Below, piece by piece: positions 1 through 8,622 of a stretch of 39,974 nt of DNA. The DNA comes from Pyrinomonadaceae bacterium MAG19_C2-C3 (GTDB taxonomy: Bacteria; Acidobacteriota; Blastocatellia; Pyrinomonadales; Pyrinomonadaceae): NCBI GenBank assembly GCA_024330265.1, contig JANDLT010000045.1:1-39974 (forward strand), in the 5' to 3' direction. The notes under the pieces are model-generated. The model had not been told where the DNA came from. It did not search any database and was given only the letters and a program-made list of their open reading frames with translations. The stretch's first letter is position 1. Each line of letters begins with the position of its first letter. Both the position numbers and the translations under genes were made by a program.

Positions 1-40
1 ATCTAATGTCAGCGTGGCTCTCCGCTATTGCATAGTCTAG

Positions 41-690
41 TATTGGAAAGCGTATAACACGCCGTTTAGAGTTTATCTCGCCGAAACGACGCGGGTAGTA
101 ATGATGCTTGGTTTCTCGCCCCTCGGTCTTCACCCGAAGAAATGCAGATGTTTCAAACGTACCGATGCGGTCGTTCAGGTCGGTTGCACATCTACACTAA
201 ACTTACGTTTAGGGAAATTGGGTCTACTCAAACGGGTGGGGTAATTGGCTATGCATCGTTCCCTGAAAACTACAGACCATTTCCAGACCCGGCATATAGT
301 CGTGATGGCGTCGTCATCAACCATGGAACTCTTCCCGGCGGGTCGGGAAACCCAAGGTCAGCCACCGGTCAAACGGGAGCGCATGAAGTCGGACACTGGC
401 TTGGACTTCGGCATACCTTCCTCGGTGGTTGCACTTATCCCAACGACTTTATTGACGACACGCCTGCGGAATTAACGCCCGTTAGATATTTATGTCCAAC
501 AACAACACGCGACACCTGCCCTGATGAACCCGGTGTGGATGCCACTTTCAACATCATGGGTGGGGCGGAAGATGCGTGTCAGGGTGAGTTCACGCCCAAT
601 CAATCAACGCGCATGGACATGATGACGCAGATGTTTAGAAGCATCCCGCCTAAGACTAACTGCGCCGGTTGTCGCTGTCGCACACCATAA
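41..690 (+). pseudogene. M43 (pappalysin/cytophagalysin-type) zinc metalloprotease, frameshifted remnant
   Basis: The reading frame open from 142 to 690 encodes the C-terminal catalytic half of a secreted M43-type zinc protease. The zinc-binding motif HEVGHWLGLRH lies at residues 81-91 of that frame and a Met-turn (FNIMGG, Met139) follows, with family-typical Cys and Asp-Thr-Pro segments between. The frame has no stop back to position 70, and reading it upstream of 142 gives SNDAWF and SSPEEM, as expected for this family. The segment that should precede these, TPFRVYLAETTRV, is in the +1 frame at about 62-108. This suggests a frameshift near 105-111, and stops lie in all frames further upstream. 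The signal peptide and N-terminal half are not visible. The active-site residues survive, so the break may be recent, or a sequencing error. A real short protein starting at 142 cannot be excluded, but no ribosome site supports it. Confidence 0.6.
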
Positions 691-709
691 AGCGCAAGGA
701 GAATTAAAC

Positions 710-1615
710 ATGAAAGCACAAATTCAAAGTACCGCGAAGCGGATAAAGTCAGCCTTGCTCATCACGGTTTGCGCGCATGTCATCCTTTTCTTGGGTGTGA
801 CGTACAGCGTGTCGGCGCAAACTTCACTGCTGGTTGAAGGTAACTGCGGCGACCCGGCGGCGACCTCAACCGCACCCGGAACATGCGGCGACTATGATGG
901 CGACGGGCGCATCGGTGGAGCGGAAAATAATGATGGGGATAAAGTGTTCGGCTCTATCTACGAAGCAGCGAATGTCGTCAATTTTGACCCGAACGGCGGC
1001 ATAGTAAGTGTCGTTACCTCCGGCAACTTCACCGGGCAAATCAACATTTCCGGCAGGAGAGGCACGGTTACTCTGCAAGCCGCGCCGGGCGTGCAAGCCA
1101 TCGTTGATAATTCCCTTCTCCTACCCGGTTCAGACACCAATCTGGAATTCCCGCTTGGCGTATCAATCGGGTCGTCATCTGAGCGTTACGTCGTGTTGCG
1201 TAACCTGACATTTCGTTATTGCTCGTTTTCAGCCATAAGTGTTTTCGGTGATGCACGCGCGGCAATCGAAGGATGTCATCTGGAAAATAACGATGATGTC
1301 GGCATCAGCGTCAGCGGCAACGCGCGGGTCACGATTTCACATACTAAAGTTTTCGCTTCCAACAACGGACAGTCGGCTGTCAATGCCGCGACGGGAGCGG
1401 GAATCTTGTTTAGCAACAACTCTTCCGGCAGTATCTTCCAGACGACAGTGAGCGGCACGCGCGGTGTCGGCATCGCCAACCGGACGGGCAGAGCCGATGC
1501 CGTGTGCGCGTATCTTGTCAACGTCTTCGACAACACGACGAATTATCAAGGTGTCATCCCGACTTCCGACCCGTGCGGCTTTAGCAGCAAAGGGCGCACC
1601 TTCTCACGCTACTAA
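710..1615 (+). CDS. Secreted right-handed beta-helix protein
   Basis: A 301-residue protein with an N-terminal signal peptide: positively charged start, hydrophobic core at about residues 14-35, and probable cleavage after VSAQ. The start ATG follows a good Shine-Dalgarno (AAGGAGA at about 699-705). After a Gly/Asp-rich segment with a calcium-loop-like DYDGDGRIGG (about 64-73), the body has repeating short beta-strand rungs with Asn/Gly turns (for example NLTFRYCSF, GCHLENNDD, NARVTISHTKV). This is the pattern of pectate-lyase/NosD-type parallel beta-helices. Such proteins are usually extracellular carbohydrate-binding or polysaccharide-cleaving proteins, but no catalytic residues can be assigned here. 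It lies 19 bp after the metalloprotease remnant and ends before a strong hairpin. Fold is fairly likely; function unknown. Confidence 0.75.
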   Translation: MKAQIQSTAKRIKSALLITVCAHVILFLGVTYSVSAQTSLLVEGNCGDPAATSTAPGTCGDYDGDGRIGGAENNDGDKVFGSIYEAANVVNFDPNGGIVSVVTSGNFTGQINISGRRGTVTLQAAPGVQAIVDNSLLLPGSDTNLEFPLGVSIGSSSERYVVLRNLTFRYCSFSAISVFGDARAAIEGCHLENNDDVGISVSGNARVTISHTKVFASNNGQSAVNAATGAGILFSNNSSGSIFQTTVSGTRGVGIANRTGRADAVCAYLVNVFDNTTNYQGVIPTSDPCGFSSKGRTFSRY

Positions 1616-1633
1616 CTTTTAGCAAGAACACGA

Positions 1634-1679
1634 AAAGCAACACAGGTTCGCCTAAAGATAGACGAACCTGTGTTGCTTT
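1634..1679. terminator. Bidirectional intrinsic terminator
   Basis: A perfect 17-bp stem (1634-1650 paired with 1663-1679) with a 12-nt loop lies between the convergent beta-helix gene and the YpdA-like gene. The arm begins with AAA and ends with TTT, so each strand has a short U-run at the stem base. Position and structure fit a shared terminator. Confidence 0.8.
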
Positions 1680-1719
1680 CTTACATGCAAGAACCTTCAA
1701 GCATTAGTGAAGAAAGGCT

Positions 1720-2724
1720 TCAAGCGGCTTGCGTGACAACCTGTGTGCGCCGCGCGGCGATGCGCGGGACGATGCGGCGCGGAACGGCGATGGCTTCTTT
1801 GATGTGGCGGGCGCGGGTGAAGTGTCCGGCGACGTAGATGCCGGGAATGTTGGTCTCAAAAGTCTGCGAATCGTATTCGGGGATTAAGAAAGTTTCGGCG
1901 GGTAAGATGTTCACGCCCGCCCGCTCAAGCATCGTCAAATCCGGGTCGCTGCCGATAAGCACGAACGCGGCGACGGCTTCAAGGCGCATCTGTTCGCCGT
2001 CGTCGGTGATGAGTCGCACGAAGCCTTCGCCGAATTCTTCGACATGATTAAGTAGAACGATGTGCAAAGTTCCGCGCTCAATCTGCTTCTCTAATGGAGC
2101 GCGTACCCAAGCCTTTATCGCGCCTTTCTTAGGGTCGCGGTTTTCCCAATCGGAGCGCAAAATCGCAAGCGTAGTGCGCGCTCCTTCTTCGGCTAAAAAC
2201 AAGGCTGCTTCCGCCGCGCTGTTGCCGCCGCCGACGACCACGACCGGATGCCGGACATACGGGTAAGCTTCGACGAACAGATGATGAACGTGCGGCAAGT
2301 CTTCGCCTTTGACGTTCAAGCGGCGCGGGTGCGCCATCGCTCCCGTGCATACCAGAATTGCCGCCGCACGGTATTTCGCCCGCGGCGTGCGAACGCGAAA
2401 GCCGTCGTGCGCGTCGTCGCGGTCAATCTGCGTCGCTTCCTCGCCGGTGTTGATTTTCAAATCGTTATCGAGGCAGAAGCGCACATAATAGGAAAGCAGT
2501 TCTTCGCGCGTCGGCTTTTCGCGCGCCGGATGAAGCGCACCTTCGCGCAGTTCGAGTTCATCAACCGTCGAGAACACAGGGCAACCGACAGGGTAATGAT
2601 AAATCGTGTCGCCGATAAGACCGCGCTCAAGCACAAGGTAGTTTAAGCCCGCTTGTTTGGCGCAATCGGCGGCAGAAATTCCGGCGGGTCCCGCTCCGAT
2701 GATAAGCAAATCGAGTTGTTCCAT
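1720..2724 (-). CDS. ypdA: YpdA-family FAD/NAD(P)H-dependent bacillithiol disulfide reductase-like protein
   Basis: A 334-residue flavoprotein of the thioredoxin-reductase-like superfamily. An FAD-binding GAGPAG motif is at residues 10-15 and an NADPH-binding VVVGGGNSAAEAA motif lies near residue 165. The segment YPVGCPVFSTVDELELRE is characteristic of YpdA rather than thioredoxin reductase, and there is no CxxC redox pair. YpdA reduces oxidised bacillithiol with NADPH. The gene lies just across from bshC, which supports this role. Oddity: in the Gram-positive enzymes the motif is GGGPCG with a redox-relevant Cys14; here residue 14 is Ala, so the catalytic mechanism may differ. The start ATG at 2724 gives the expected N-terminus directly before the FAD motif. 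Family assignment is firm; physiological substrate is inferred. Confidence 0.85.
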   Translation of the reverse strand: MEQLDLLIIGAGPAGISAADCAKQAGLNYLVLERGLIGDTIYHYPVGCPVFSTVDELELREGALHPAREKPTREELLSYYVRFCLDNDLKINTGEEATQIDRDDAHDGFRVRTPRAKYRAAAILVCTGAMAHPRRLNVKGEDLPHVHHLFVEAYPYVRHPVVVVGGGNSAAEAALFLAEEGARTTLAILRSDWENRDPKKGAIKAWVRAPLEKQIERGTLHIVLLNHVEEFGEGFVRLITDDGEQMRLEAVAAFVLIGSDPDLTMLERAGVNILPAETFLIPEYDSQTFETNIPGIYVAGHFTRARHIKEAIAVPRRIVPRIAARRTQVVTQAA

Positions 2725-2813
2725 GCTTCTCTTTTTTTAACCTGTTTGGATGCGGCTATCTTCGCACGTCATCGCAAACCCGTTCAACCACCTCGTTCGT
2801 ATCAACCCCGAAA

Positions 2814-3785
2814 TCAGAAACGCAACATGCCTTCCGCGATGACGACCGAACTTCCGCCGACGCGGACACATTCGATTCTTCGCCCGTCCGCGCTCATCGT
2901 CACTTCAATTTCGATGCGTGAAGGACGCCCGATAAAGTCGCCCTGTTCAATCACAAAATTAAACGCTTGTCCGACATTGTTCGTGTTCTTATTGAGCGCG
3001 CCGTGGCGCGCCAGATAACCGCCGAGCGCGCCGCACGCGCTGCCCGTCGCCGGGTCTTCCGCGATGCCGTCGGCGGGCGCGAACATGCGCGCGTGTGCTT
3101 GCGAAGCGTTGCCGTCGCGCGTCCCGCGCGTGAAGGCGAGGCATCCGGTCGCCCCCAAGTTTTCATAAAGCTTGCCGAGCATTCCACCCTGCACCGCGCA
3201 CCGTCCGAGAGCATCGAGCGTGGCGATAGGCACGATGAGAAACGGTATTCCGGTTGACACGACTTGCACCGGCAACCTTTCGTCCATTTCGTCAACGCTT
3301 AAACCGAGAGAAGCGATGATGTCGCTTTGCATCACGCTTGAAATTGATGCGGTTCTGATTTCAAACGCACCTTGCGTCATCACGACGCGCACGGGTTCGC
3401 CCGCTTCAAATTCAATCTCCACCGGCAACACGCCGATGCCGAGTTGTTGACGGACGCGCACCGTACCCGTCCCGCCTGCGGGAGCGACGACGACGTTTCC
3501 CGCTTCAGGGCGCGCGAGTAAGTTCCACGTTCCGACGACCGGATGACCCGCGAACGGGAGTTCACGCGCGGGCGTAAAGATTCGCAGACGCCGCAACGCG
3601 CCCTCATCGCTGGCACTCAACACGAACACGGTTTCCGACAAATTCATTTCACGCGCGATTGCCTGCATCGTCTCGCCGTCGAGATTTTCCGCATTGCTTT
3701 CGGCATCGGGAAACACGGCGAGCGGGTTGCCGTGAAATGCCTGTTTGGTGAACACGTCGAGTTGGAAGAAACGTAGATGCGGCAT
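2814..3785 (-). CDS. PhzF-family isomerase/epimerase
   Basis: A 323-residue protein with the PhzF fold, two similar alpha/beta halves related to diaminopimelate epimerase. It starts with the family signature FFQLDVFT...GNPLAVF. The catalytic glutamate motif NLSETVF places Glu51 in the active site, and the C-terminal half carries EDPATGSACGALGGYL, also family-typical. PhzF itself isomerises a phenazine precursor, but most members are of unknown substrate, and no other phenazine genes are here. The ATG at 3785 gives a normal N-terminus. It precedes the YpdA-like gene on the same strand with an 89-bp gap, so the two may be cotranscribed. Length is slightly above the usual 260-300 residues. Confidence 0.88.
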   Translation of the reverse strand: MPHLRFFQLDVFTKQAFHGNPLAVFPDAESNAENLDGETMQAIAREMNLSETVFVLSASDEGALRRLRIFTPARELPFAGHPVVGTWNLLARPEAGNVVVAPAGGTGTVRVRQQLGIGVLPVEIEFEAGEPVRVVMTQGAFEIRTASISSVMQSDIIASLGLSVDEMDERLPVQVVSTGIPFLIVPIATLDALGRCAVQGGMLGKLYENLGATGCLAFTRGTRDGNASQAHARMFAPADGIAEDPATGSACGALGGYLARHGALNKNTNNVGQAFNFVIEQGDFIGRPSRIEIEVTMSADGRRIECVRVGGSSVVIAEGMLRF

Positions 3786-3913
3786 AGTTCTCCGGTAAGT
3801 GTCGGTTTAAGGTAGGGTTGATTCAACAACTTAAAAACCGTCGTAATACGTGCGTGTCATCATCCGTCTTGGCACGCATGTAAAGCAAGTTTGCCGATAG
3901 ACAGGCGACTTCG

Positions 3914-3943
3914 TTGCGCGCAAGATGAACGCATCGGTATAAT
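3914..3943 (+). promoter_or_regulatory. Candidate sigma-70 promoter of bshC
   Basis: A perfect TATAAT -10 box is at 3938-3943, 17 nt before the bshC start codon. A weak TTG-containing -35 (TTGCGC, 3914-3919) lies 18 nt upstream of it. Transcription would start near 3950, leaving a leader of about 10 nt with no Shine-Dalgarno. Confidence 0.55.
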
Positions 3944-3960
3944 GCCAAAACTTCCAGACT

Positions 3961-5724
3961 GTGAATCAAACATTTTTCGAGACGAGCGAGGTTGAAACAA
4001 GCGTGACGATTTTAGAACCTGCCTGTTCAAGTTCGCCCGAAGCCGCCGGACTCCACGTCGAAGCCTTGCCTTTCGCGCAGATTCCACAGCAATCGAAACT
4101 CTTTCTCGATTATCAAACGGACGCCACCGCGCTCCGCCGTTTCTATCCGCACGCCGTCCGCCGTCACTATGATTTGGTGCATCACGCCACGCACGTTTTA
4201 GAAAATTATACATGCGACCGCCGTGCTGTTTGCGACGCTCTCGAACGTCTCAATCGTTCATGGAACGCGGGCGAGGCGACGCTTGAAAACATCGCGCGTC
4301 TGCGCGACGCGCGCACCGTCGCCGTCGTCACGGGTCAACAAGCGGGACTTTTCACGGGCGCGCTGTACACGATTTATAAAGCTTTATCGGCAATCAAACT
4401 CGCCCGTTGTTTGACGACGCGCGGCGTCGAAGCCGTGCCTGTCTTCTGGATTGCGACCGAAGACCACGATTGGGAAGAAGTCCGCTTCGCGCAAACTATA
4501 GGCTGTGACGGGCGACTCGCAACGTGTGAACTGCCCGCCGAACTTCACCCCGAAGGCATGAGCGTCGGCGCGCTTATGCTCGACGATTCAATCGAAGCGG
4601 CGATTACGCGCTTGCTCGACGTGCTGCCTTCGACCGAATTTATCGCGGAGTTGAAAGAGCTTCTGCACAATTCTTACAAAAGCGGAAAATCTTTTGGTGA
4701 AGCTTTTGCGCGCATGATGACAAGCTTGATGACAAACTTCGGGCTTATCATCCTCGACCCGCTCGACGCGGAACTCAAACGACTCGCCGCCCCGCTTTAC
4801 GCGCAAGCCGCACTACGCGCCGCCGACATCGCCCGCGCTCTCGTGGAGCGAAGCCGCGCCCTCGAAGCCGACGGTTATCACGCGCAAGTTTTAACGGGCA
4901 GCGATTCGTTTCCGTTGTTCTTTCACACAGAAGACAATCTCGATAAAGACCAAACCGCATCGCCCGCATCAAGCCGTCGTGTCGCCATCACGCGCACGCC
5001 CGAAGGCGCATATCTCGCCAAAGGCACAAACCAAATCCACTCTACCGAAGAATGGGCGAGCCTCGCGCAAGATTCACCCGAACACTTTAGCCCGAACGTC
5101 ACACTGCGCGGCGTCGTTCAAGATTACTTGCTTCCGACCGTCGCCTACTTCGGCGGCGCGGCTGAAATCGCGTACTTCGCCCAAACTGCGGAAGTTTATC
5201 GGCTGCTCGAACGACCCGTGACACCGATTCTCCATCGCGCAAGTCTGACCGTCATCGAACCGCGCACCGTCCGCACACTCGAACGCTACGATTTACATTT
5301 GCGCGACTTCTTCGACGACTTCGACACGCTCATTCGCCGCGTCGTCGAAGGGAAACTCAACACCGACGGCGCGCGTCGCTTTGACGATGCGGAGCGCACA
5401 ATCAGTGAAGCGATGACGGCTTTGCGTGACGGACTCGCGCCGCTTGATTCAACCCTCGTCGCGGCATCGGAAACACGTCACCGGAAAATCAACTATCACC
5501 TCGAAGCACTTCGCAAAGGTTTTCATCGCGCTCAGATGCAACGCGACCGCGCCGCGCATCGCCAACTCGAACGCGCCCAAGTCGCGCTCTATCCCGAACG
5601 CGCCTTACAGGAACGTCACCTCAACATCACATCCCTACTCGCCCGTCACGGTCTGTACTGCCTCGATTGGCTTTACGACGCGATTGACTTGGGTTTGGCG
5701 GAACATCAAATCGTTTATCTTTGA
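3961..5724 (+). CDS. bshC: Bacillithiol biosynthesis cysteine-adding enzyme BshC
   Basis: A 587-residue BshC (YllA family), the enzyme that adds cysteine to GlcN-malate in the last step of bacillithiol synthesis. The conserved Rossmann segment TGQQAGLFTGALYTIYK is at residues 124-140 and FWIATEDHDWEE at 161-172. The C-terminal third is a charged helical coiled-coil region, as in known BshC structures. The GTG start at 3961 follows a TATAAT box by 17 nt and no ribosome site is present, so translation may be nearly leaderless; a later start would remove little conserved sequence. bshA and bshB are not in this window, but the divergent YpdA-like gene belongs to the same pathway. A repeat element begins on the base after the TGA. 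Confidence 0.93.
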   Translation: MNQTFFETSEVETSVTILEPACSSSPEAAGLHVEALPFAQIPQQSKLFLDYQTDATALRRFYPHAVRRHYDLVHHATHVLENYTCDRRAVCDALERLNRSWNAGEATLENIARLRDARTVAVVTGQQAGLFTGALYTIYKALSAIKLARCLTTRGVEAVPVFWIATEDHDWEEVRFAQTIGCDGRLATCELPAELHPEGMSVGALMLDDSIEAAITRLLDVLPSTEFIAELKELLHNSYKSGKSFGEAFARMMTSLMTNFGLIILDPLDAELKRLAAPLYAQAALRAADIARALVERSRALEADGYHAQVLTGSDSFPLFFHTEDNLDKDQTASPASSRRVAITRTPEGAYLAKGTNQIHSTEEWASLAQDSPEHFSPNVTLRGVVQDYLLPTVAYFGGAAEIAYFAQTAEVYRLLERPVTPILHRASLTVIEPRTVRTLERYDLHLRDFFDDFDTLIRRVVEGKLNTDGARRFDDAERTISEAMTALRDGLAPLDSTLVAASETRHRKINYHLEALRKGFHRAQMQRDRAAHRQLERAQVALYPERALQERHLNITSLLARHGLYCLDWLYDAIDLGLAEHQIVYL

Positions 5725-5874
5725 GTAGGCAGTGGGCAGATGGCAGTAGGCAGTTTGAGGAAGAACACAGTTCAAAGTTCAAGGTTTCAAGTTCAACGCT
5801 GGAGTGCTTAACTTTGAATATCAAACTTTGAACATCGAACACACTATTTGTACTGCTTACTGCCTACTGCCTAC
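5725..5874. repeat. Two-shell inverted repeat, GTAGGCA family
   Basis: The outer arms are tandem units of GTAGGCA and variants (5725-5754) and their inverse (5852-5874). Inside is a second imperfect inverted shell of TTCAAAGTT/AACTTTGAA words (about 5770-5796 and 5812-5840). The element starts immediately after the bshC stop and ends 6 nt before the mutL ATG, so it fills the whole intergenic gap. Confidence 0.9.
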
Positions 5875-5880
5875 CGCTTT

Positions 5881-7998
5881 ATGAAAATTCGCGTTCTATC
5901 CGACAACCTTGCAAATCAAATCGCCGCCGGAGAAGTCGTTGAGCGACCGAGTTCGGTGGTCAAAGAACTCGTCGAAAATTCTCTCGACGCCGGAGCGCGG
6001 CGCATAGAGGTCACGACGGAAGCGGGCGGGCGAAGACTTTTGCGCGTGCTTGATGACGGAAGCGGTATGTCGCGCGACGATGCGATTCTCGCTTTTGAAC
6101 GTCACGCGACTTCTAAGATTTCGACGACCGAAGACCTCACACGCATTGCGACCCTTGGCTTTCGCGGCGAAGCTTTGGCATCAATCGCGGCGGTGGCGCG
6201 CATCGAGATGACGACGTTTGTTGAGGGCGAAACGGAAGCGACGCGCGTTGTTATCGAAGGCGGACGCTTGCGCGATGTGACGCCGGGAGCGCACCCGCGC
6301 GGCACGACTTTCCTGATGCGCGACTTATTCTTCAACATCCCCGCCCGCCGTAAATTCTTGCGCTCCGAAGCGACCGAGACTTTTCACCTGACGAACCTTG
6401 TGACGCATTACGCACTCGCGCACCCGGAAGTCGAGTTCGTGTTAATCAACAACGGGCGCGAGAGTTTGCGCGCTTCTCCAGCGACGAGTTTGCGCGAACG
6501 TGCGTATCAGATTTTCGGGGCGGAGTTCGTCGAAAATCTACTTGAAGTCGAAGGCGGTCATCCGGCATTGGTTCGCGTGCGCGGATTTACGAGCGCGCCG
6601 CGCGAACGTCGAACGTCGCCCGATGCCCAGTATCTTTTTGTCAACGGGCGTTTCATACGCGACCGCCTCGTGCGTCGCGCGTTAATGGAAGGTTATCGCT
6701 CCGTCTTGCCGCATGGAGTTTATCCGGCGGCATTGCTGTTTCTCGATGTGCCGTTTGAAGAAGTTGATGTCAACGTCCATCCGGCGAAAACCGAAGTGCG
6801 TTTCCGCCGCGCCGCCGCGATTGCCGACGCCGTGCGCGAAAGCATCCGCGCCGCTCTCGCACGCGGCGGTTACGCGCGCTCAAATGAAACGTATTCGGAT
6901 GACGAACCGGGCGAGACGCACGACGCTGAAACATCGCTTGAGAGGGAAGCGACTCAATCGTCATCGCCCGCTTCGCAGGTTGAGCCGCGCGATGATTTGA
7001 GCGATTCACGCATTGAGTCTGACGATAAAGCCCGCGCTTCATCTGTCGCCGCACCGCCAGCCGGTTCACTCGCAATGCAACCGAGTATCGGCTTTGTTCC
7101 GCCGCCGACCCCCGATGATTTCAGCCTGACGGATTCACACGAACAATCTATCAGGCACGACGTTTCGCCTTCGGACGACGCAAGTTCAAACCGCGATGAA
7201 CATGAAAGCGGTTCACGCGCCCCGTCATCAATCGCAAACACATCATCCGCATCCGAAGCTGCTTTAAGTCAAGCATCGGTTGATGAAATCGGAACGTCGT
7301 CGCATGATGTCGCGGCGCGAGTAAGCACAAGTGAAAATCTAAATCGCCAGACCTCTTCAAGCTTGCCGCCGCTTGATTCCGCGACACATCTCTTGCGCGA
7401 CACCAGCATCGAATCACTTTCAACTAACATTCGCCCGCTCGGTCAACTCGAAGAAAGCTTCATCATCGCCACCGACGACGAAGGCTTGCTTCTCCTCGAC
7501 CAGCACGTCGTCCACGAGCGCATCCTGTTTGACAAGTATCACCGCATGGAAGGCGAGCGCGCACCGGAATCGCAAAACCTACTGATACCGGAAACCTTCG
7601 ACCTGTCGCCCGCGCAAGCCGCCGCCTTCGGGCTTGTTCACAAAGAACTCGAATCCTACGGCTTTCGACTGATGCAACTTTCAGGGCGCACCGTCGCCAT
7701 CGCCGCCACGCCCGCCGACCTGCCCGCGAGTGAAGCGCGAAATTTATTAAGCGAAGTTTTGGATACGATTGACGCCGAGAAACGCGGGGCGGCGCGTGCG
7801 AGTTTGCGCGACCGCATCGCCGCCTCACTCGCCTGTCGCGCGGCAATCAAAATCAACACACCGCTTTCAATCGAAAAGATGCAATGGCTGATTGACCGTC
7901 TGCTGACAACTTCATCACCGACGACCTGCCCGCACGGGCGACCCATATTGTTGCGCTTAACCGTGCGCGACATCGAGCGCGCATTTCATCGAAGCTGA
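5881..7998 (+). CDS. mutL: DNA mismatch repair protein MutL (endonuclease type)
   Basis: A 705-residue MutL. The GHKL ATPase domain is complete: Glu29 and Asn33 in KELVENSLDAG, DDGSGM at 58-63, HATSKI at 75-80 and GFRGEALASI at 93-102. A low-complexity Ser/Asp/Glu-rich linker spans about 340-500. The C-terminal domain has the nuclease-type motif DQHVVHE starting at Asp540, the ACR-like CRAAIKIN, and CPHGRP at 683-688, so this is the nicking MutL of bacteria without MutH. The nuclease motif deviates slightly from DQHAxxExxxxE: Val for Ala and Asp for the last Glu. The frame runs upstream to 5848, but those codons lie inside the repeat element; the ATG at 5881 gives the canonical MKIRVL start. 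No Shine-Dalgarno precedes it. Confidence 0.96.
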   Translation: MKIRVLSDNLANQIAAGEVVERPSSVVKELVENSLDAGARRIEVTTEAGGRRLLRVLDDGSGMSRDDAILAFERHATSKISTTEDLTRIATLGFRGEALASIAAVARIEMTTFVEGETEATRVVIEGGRLRDVTPGAHPRGTTFLMRDLFFNIPARRKFLRSEATETFHLTNLVTHYALAHPEVEFVLINNGRESLRASPATSLRERAYQIFGAEFVENLLEVEGGHPALVRVRGFTSAPRERRTSPDAQYLFVNGRFIRDRLVRRALMEGYRSVLPHGVYPAALLFLDVPFEEVDVNVHPAKTEVRFRRAAAIADAVRESIRAALARGGYARSNETYSDDEPGETHDAETSLEREATQSSSPASQVEPRDDLSDSRIESDDKARASSVAAPPAGSLAMQPSIGFVPPPTPDDFSLTDSHEQSIRHDVSPSDDASSNRDEHESGSRAPSSIANTSSASEAALSQASVDEIGTSSHDVAARVSTSENLNRQTSSSLPPLDSATHLLRDTSIESLSTNIRPLGQLEESFIIATDDEGLLLLDQHVVHERILFDKYHRMEGERAPESQNLLIPETFDLSPAQAAAFGLVHKELESYGFRLMQLSGRTVAIAATPADLPASEARNLLSEVLDTIDAEKRGAARASLRDRIAASLACRAAIKINTPLSIEKMQWLIDRLLTTSSPTTCPHGRPILLRLTVRDIERAFHRS

Positions 7999-7999
7999 A

Positions 8000-8090
8000 A
8001 AGAATTGAATCATCGGTTCATTGATTCAATAAAAGGCAATTGGATTTCCTCAATGAGCCAATGCGTCAATGAACCGATGATTCAATTCTT
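8000..8090. repeat. Inverted repeat between convergent genes
   Basis: A perfect 25-bp inverted repeat (8000-8024 and 8066-8090) with a 41-nt loop fills the gap between mutL and the biotin carrier gene, starting 2 nt after the mutL stop. The arms contain tandem-like words (TTCAATG, GAACCGATGATTCA). It may act as a terminator, though it has no strong U-run, and it resembles the other intergenic elements in architecture. Confidence 0.85.
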
Positions 8091-8615
8091 CTAATCAATT
8101 GTCACCAGTACATCACCCGCGCCGACCGTCGCGCCGTTCTCCGCGTTGATGGAGAGGACGATGCCCGCCTTCGGTGCTTTCAATTCGTTCTGCATCTTCA
8201 TGGCTTCGACGATGATTAAGCCATCGCCCGCCGCGACCGCCTCGCCCGCCTCGACCATCACGCGGACGATGCGACCGGGCATCGGAGCGCGTATCACGGC
8301 TTGCCCGCGTGCGACGTTCGCGCCCGCCGCACCGCTTTTCGTACCGAGTCGCTTAGGGTCTGTGACGGTGACATCATAAGCGCGATTGCCGATAAAGATT
8401 GTCGCCACTTCACCGCTTCCCGCACTCTTGCCCGCGAAGCATTCATAGACTTTGTGATTATGCGTGACAAGGTATGTGCCGTCGTCTTGTAAGGTCAACG
8501 CGAGTTCATAACGGCGATCATCAACCGTCGCGGTCAGGCGTTCGCCGTCCCGTGCGATGTCGAGTTTGACAGGCTGCCCGTTAATGATTGCATCGAGTTT
8601 CGCGCTTTGTTTCAT
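8091..8615 (-). CDS. Biotin carboxyl carrier protein of an acyl-CoA carboxylase
   Basis: A 174-residue protein whose C-terminal half is a biotinyl domain: MPGRIVRVMVEAGEAVAAGD, then the biotin attachment motif EAMKM with Lys140 as acceptor. The N-terminal half resembles the linker/BT region of propionyl- or methylcrotonyl-CoA carboxylase alpha chains. An upstream ATG at 8735 is open but would overlap accC by over 100 bp; the ATG at 8615 lies 7 nt after the accC stop and is the sensible start. The carrier holds biotin for the adjacent carboxylase. Together the two genes look like an alpha chain split into two polypeptides. The carboxyltransferase partner is not in the window; a mutase at 27-28.7 kb suggests propionyl-CoA as substrate (inference). 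Confidence 0.88.
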   Translation of the reverse strand: MKQSAKLDAIINGQPVKLDIARDGERLTATVDDRRYELALTLQDDGTYLVTHNHKVYECFAGKSAGSGEVATIFIGNRAYDVTVTDPKRLGTKSGAAGANVARGQAVIRAPMPGRIVRVMVEAGEAVAAGDGLIIVEAMKMQNELKAPKAGIVLSINAENGATVGAGDVLVTID

Positions 8616-8622
8616 AGTGACT

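Noticed and set aside
5848..5880. Upstream start of mutL giving 11 extra residues
   Set aside because: Those codons are the inverted-repeat arm; the ATG at 5881 gives the canonical MutL N-terminus.
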